From Paracoccaceae bacterium (lineage in GTDB: Bacteria; Pseudomonadota; Alphaproteobacteria; Rhodobacterales; Rhodobacteraceae), in the NCBI GenBank assembly GCA_003545125.1, contig DQCI01000252.1, positions 1-15,105 of the forward strand: a stretch of 15,105 bases of DNA, given 5' to 3'. The translations under genes and the position numbers were made by a program. Every line of letters begins with the position of its first letter. Within the stretch, counting starts at the first letter, position 1. The notes under the pieces were generated by a model, which was not told the origin of the DNA, did no database searches, and saw only the letters and a program-made list of their open reading frames with translations. Below, one piece after another: positions 13,188-15,105 of the stretch.

Positions 13188-14030
13188 TCATACCGACCAA
13201 TCGGGAAAATCCATGCCGGTCAGGGAACGGAACCGCGCCATGTCCGGCGCGATCTCCGCTTTCAGCCGTTCGATTTCCTCGGTCGGCAACTGTGGCTTGT
13301 AGCTTTTCGACAGGAACGCCTTTCGGACCGGCGGCCAGCGAAATACCGCGTTGACCGCCCCCGGCGCGACTTTGCGAGCGGCCCGGTAGGGAAGGCTCGT
13401 CCGCAGACGGCGCGGCAACACGTCTTCTCCGTTTGCGTTGACGCGAAAGTCGAAGAGCGATGGGTCGTCGACTTGCGGCAGGTCCAGGAACGCGAACAAC
13501 TCGTTCATCGTCGCGAGCGGATCCCGGGAAAGATCGGCGAGATCGACGACCCTGATCCGGTCGAGGTCATAGAATTCGAGGAACGCGGAAAGCTGGTAAT
13601 GGTAGAGGCCGGTCATGACCCGGTGATTGTTCTTCTCGATCCAGCGCAGGTCGTCGGAGGTTTCGCCGATGAAGTTTTCCGCGACATGCGAGCGGTATCT
13701 CTCGATCGGGTCGCGCACGAGATAGATGAGCTTGGCGTCCGGGATGGTTTCCGCCATCCGCGCGGGCGCACCGGCGTAAAACGGGTAATGCGCCTTGGAA
13801 TAGTTCTGGGAGCTTTCGACCCGGACCGGCTTGGTAGGGTCGAAATATGCCTTGTACCAATCCAGCGGCTTGTCGGCGTTCTCGCCGGAAAAGAAGTTGA
13901 TCTCCTTGGGCTCGGAGGCGCAGACGTCGGGGTGAAGCGCGAGGAACTCGTGCAAGCTGGTCGTGCCGCACTTCATGGCGCCGATCACGACAACGTTGGG
14001 CAGCGCCCCGGTTTCGTAGACTTTCGTCAT
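13188..14030 (-). CDS. Sulfotransferase family protein (PAPS-dependent)
   Basis: This 280-residue cytosolic sulfotransferase (PF00685-like) would move sulfate from PAPS to a hydroxyl or amine, here most likely of a sugar in the polysaccharide. The 5'-phosphosulfate loop is VVVIGAMKCGTTSLHEFL (13-30, with K20). PKEINFFS (41-48) matches the P-K-E-x-x-F-F-S segment of carbohydrate sulfotransferases. The 3'-phosphate site is LIYLVRDPIERYRSH (101-115) with its Arg and Ser. Length is typical of bacterial members and no membrane helix is present. It sits 29 bases after the hexapeptide acetyltransferase and 25 before hisH, in the same transcript. Sulfated surface glycans are common in marine bacteria. 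A small-molecule or lipid acceptor cannot be ruled out. Confidence 0.9.
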   Translation of the reverse strand: MTKVYETGALPNVVVIGAMKCGTTSLHEFLALHPDVCASEPKEINFFSGENADKPLDWYKAYFDPTKPVRVESSQNYSKAHYPFYAGAPARMAETIPDAKLIYLVRDPIERYRSHVAENFIGETSDDLRWIEKNNHRVMTGLYHYQLSAFLEFYDLDRIRVVDLADLSRDPLATMNELFAFLDLPQVDDPSLFDFRVNANGEDVLPRRLRTSLPYRAARKVAPGAVNAVFRWPPVRKAFLSKSYKPQLPTEEIERLKAEIAPDMARFRSLTGMDFPDWSV

Positions 14031-14059
14031 CTCAGACGCCGACCTAATTGGGACAGGTC

Positions 14060-14710
14060 TTATACATCGAGTTCTTCACGTCGGAACCCTTCGAAGTCGT
14101 CGGCTCGAACGAACCCATGGTATTCGTGTTCGCTGCGATGTTCGAGGCAGTCCGCGGGATTGAGTGTACGGATCATTCGGGCGGGGTTGCCCGCGATCAC
14201 CGCGTATCCGTCCGGGAATGACTTCGTGACCACCGACCCCGCGCCGACGATGGTGAAATCTCCGAGTGTAACGCCGGGAAGTACAGTGGAACCCGCCCCG
14301 AGCCAGCAATAGCGGCCGATCGTCACCTCCTGGGGTTCATGTTCGCGAAGATCTTCGACGCGATGATTTGCGCTGATGATATTCACGTTGGGGCCGATCT
14401 GGGTGTAGTCGCCGATCCGTATTTTCCCAATGGCCTGGATGTAACAGCCCGGCATGCTCCCTGGGCTGGTTTCGACCCCGGCGAGGACGTTGCGCCAGTT
14501 GACGATCCGGCTGGATCCGTGAACCGGCCAATAGGGGCCGCGATTGATCCCGAAGACCTCCTGTCGCAGCCAGTCGCGAAACCGGATCGGCGTTTGGGTG
14601 CCGCGGGTCTGTTCGAGGAAAGCCATGTTCGGCAGGCGCGATATGACGGCCTCCAGCAGGATCTCGGGGATCCGGACGAGGCGACGTAGGTATCTGGACT
14701 GGTAGCTCAT
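14060..14710 (-). CDS. Hexapeptide-repeat acetyltransferase (LbH, CatB/WbbJ-like)
   Basis: This 216-residue acyltransferase of the left-handed beta-helix class uses acetyl-CoA in the cytoplasm. The N-terminal 75 residues are helical and specific to this subgroup. From about residue 78 the hexapeptide coils run through IGKIRIGDYTQIGPNVNII (94-112). SANHRVED (113-120) holds the likely catalytic His116. The coils continue through VTIGRYCWLGAGSTVLPGV (129-147) and end in VIAGNPARMI (171-180), the CoA-binding turn. The start codon overlaps the upstream flippase stop as ATGA, so translation is coupled. It is unlike the WcaF-type gene later in the operon, so the two probably acetylate different positions or sugars. 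Acetylation of a serine or another small acceptor is a less likely alternative. Confidence 0.88.
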   Translation of the reverse strand: MSYQSRYLRRLVRIPEILLEAVISRLPNMAFLEQTRGTQTPIRFRDWLRQEVFGINRGPYWPVHGSSRIVNWRNVLAGVETSPGSMPGCYIQAIGKIRIGDYTQIGPNVNIISANHRVEDLREHEPQEVTIGRYCWLGAGSTVLPGVTLGDFTIVGAGSVVTKSFPDGYAVIAGNPARMIRTLNPADCLEHRSEHEYHGFVRADDFEGFRREELDV

Positions 14711-15105
14711 CGGCTCGATATCCGGATAGCGAAAATGAAATACAGCAGGTAGACGACGGTGGCCGCGGCAGCGTAACCGACGACAATGCTGACGGCATCC
14801 CCCCCAACGAAGAGGGAAAGGCCCACGCCCGCAGCTATGATCACGAAAGAGACCACGGCCAGTTTGGCTTCGAGCCGCTGGTGGCCGGTCGCGAAGAAGA
14901 CCGTTGCCGTCGGCGCGGTCACGAGGCGGGCGAGCAGCATCGGGGCCAGGACCTGGGCGAACACGCCCGCCTGCTCCCAGTTCGGCCCGAGGTACACGAC
15001 AATGAACACCGGGCCGTAATGGATCAGCAGGATCGTTGGCACGAGGCCGACGAAAAACAGCCAGGCGGCTGTCCGCAGCATTAGGATGCGGCAGGAGCCG
15101 GTCGT
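14707..15105 (-). CDS. wzx: Wzx-type polysaccharide flippase, C-terminal part (partial, runs off right edge)
   Basis: The frame is open to the right edge with no stop before the first internal ATG at 15081, so this is the C-terminal 132 residues of a longer membrane protein. LFFVGLVPTILLIHYGPVFI and the following segment, with Y-L-G-P-N-W and A-G-V-F-A-Q-V-L-A-P-M, resemble polysaccharide transporter (PST/MATE-like) flippases, where W-x-x-A-G precedes a helix at the C-terminal half. It is followed by ATGHQRLEAK and two further helices, ending near VYLLYFIFAI. Such proteins flip lipid-linked repeat units to the periplasmic face. The stop overlaps the acetyltransferase start by four bases. It is the most upstream gene seen in this operon; the promoter lies outside. 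Naming it Wzx rests on the pairing with a Wzy-like polymerase. Confidence 0.78.
   Translation of the reverse strand, partial: TTGSCRILMLRTAAWLFFVGLVPTILLIHYGPVFIVVYLGPNWEQAGVFAQVLAPMLLARLVTAPTATVFFATGHQRLEAKLAVVSFVIIAAGVGLSLFVGGDAVSIVVGYAAAATVVYLLYFIFAIRISSR

Noticed and set aside
14041..14059. Short inverted repeat GACCT...AGGTC between the acetyltransferase and the sulfotransferase
   Set aside because: Only five base pairs with a nine-base loop and no T tract; too weak to call a terminator or operator.
1..15105. CRISPR arrays, tRNA or rRNA genes, insertion sequences
   Set aside because: No regularly spaced repeats, cloverleaf-like stretches or transposase motifs seen on either strand.

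Overview
The window is about 15 kb of GC-rich DNA. Composition, tight gene packing and protein style suggest an alphaproteobacterium, probably a marine Rhodobacterales (roseobacter-type). That placement is inference, because no ribosomal or taxonomic marker gene is present. The content is mainly one end of a surface-polysaccharide (exopolysaccharide, capsule or O-antigen) locus.

Layout: positions 1-126 hold the 5' end of a minus-strand gene with a ParB-like nuclease domain signature. It is cut by the window edge and appears to carry a one-base frameshift. Positions 127-948 hold no gene I can support. Two plus-strand genes follow: an uncharacterised nucleotidyltransferase-fold protein (949-2088) and a family 2 glycosyltransferase (2322-3071). 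They converge on a long minus-strand operon, and a hairpin lies at the junction (3091-3130).

The operon is read from the right edge leftwards (15105 to 3168). Its order is: C-terminal end of a Wzx-type flippase, hexapeptide acetyltransferase, sulfotransferase, HisH-type glutaminase, HisF-type cyclase paralogue, N-acetyl sugar amidotransferase (WbpG type), OafA-like acyltransferase with SGNH domain, family 2 glycosyltransferase, two family 4 glycosyltransferases, WcaF-type acetyltransferase, and a Wzy-type polymerase. Gaps are at most 29 bases, with overlaps at three junctions, except for 72 bases before the last gene.

Working together: the glycosyltransferases would build a lipid-linked repeat unit, Wzx would flip it and Wzy would polymerise it. 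The HisH-HisF-amidotransferase trio is the known cassette for turning an N-acetyl sugar into an acetamidino sugar. The sulfotransferase and three acyl/acetyltransferases would decorate the glycan further. The predicted product is a polymer carrying amidine (positive), sulfate (negative) and acetyl groups. Nucleotide-sugar synthesis genes, the initiating sugar-phosphate transferase and the export or chain-length proteins are not in the window. Points worth a second look are the apparently lost zinc cysteines in the amidotransferase, the altered active site and Pro/Arg-rich N-terminus of HisF, the frameshifted ParB-like remnant, and short tandem repeats at the polymerase start and in the acyltransferase linker.
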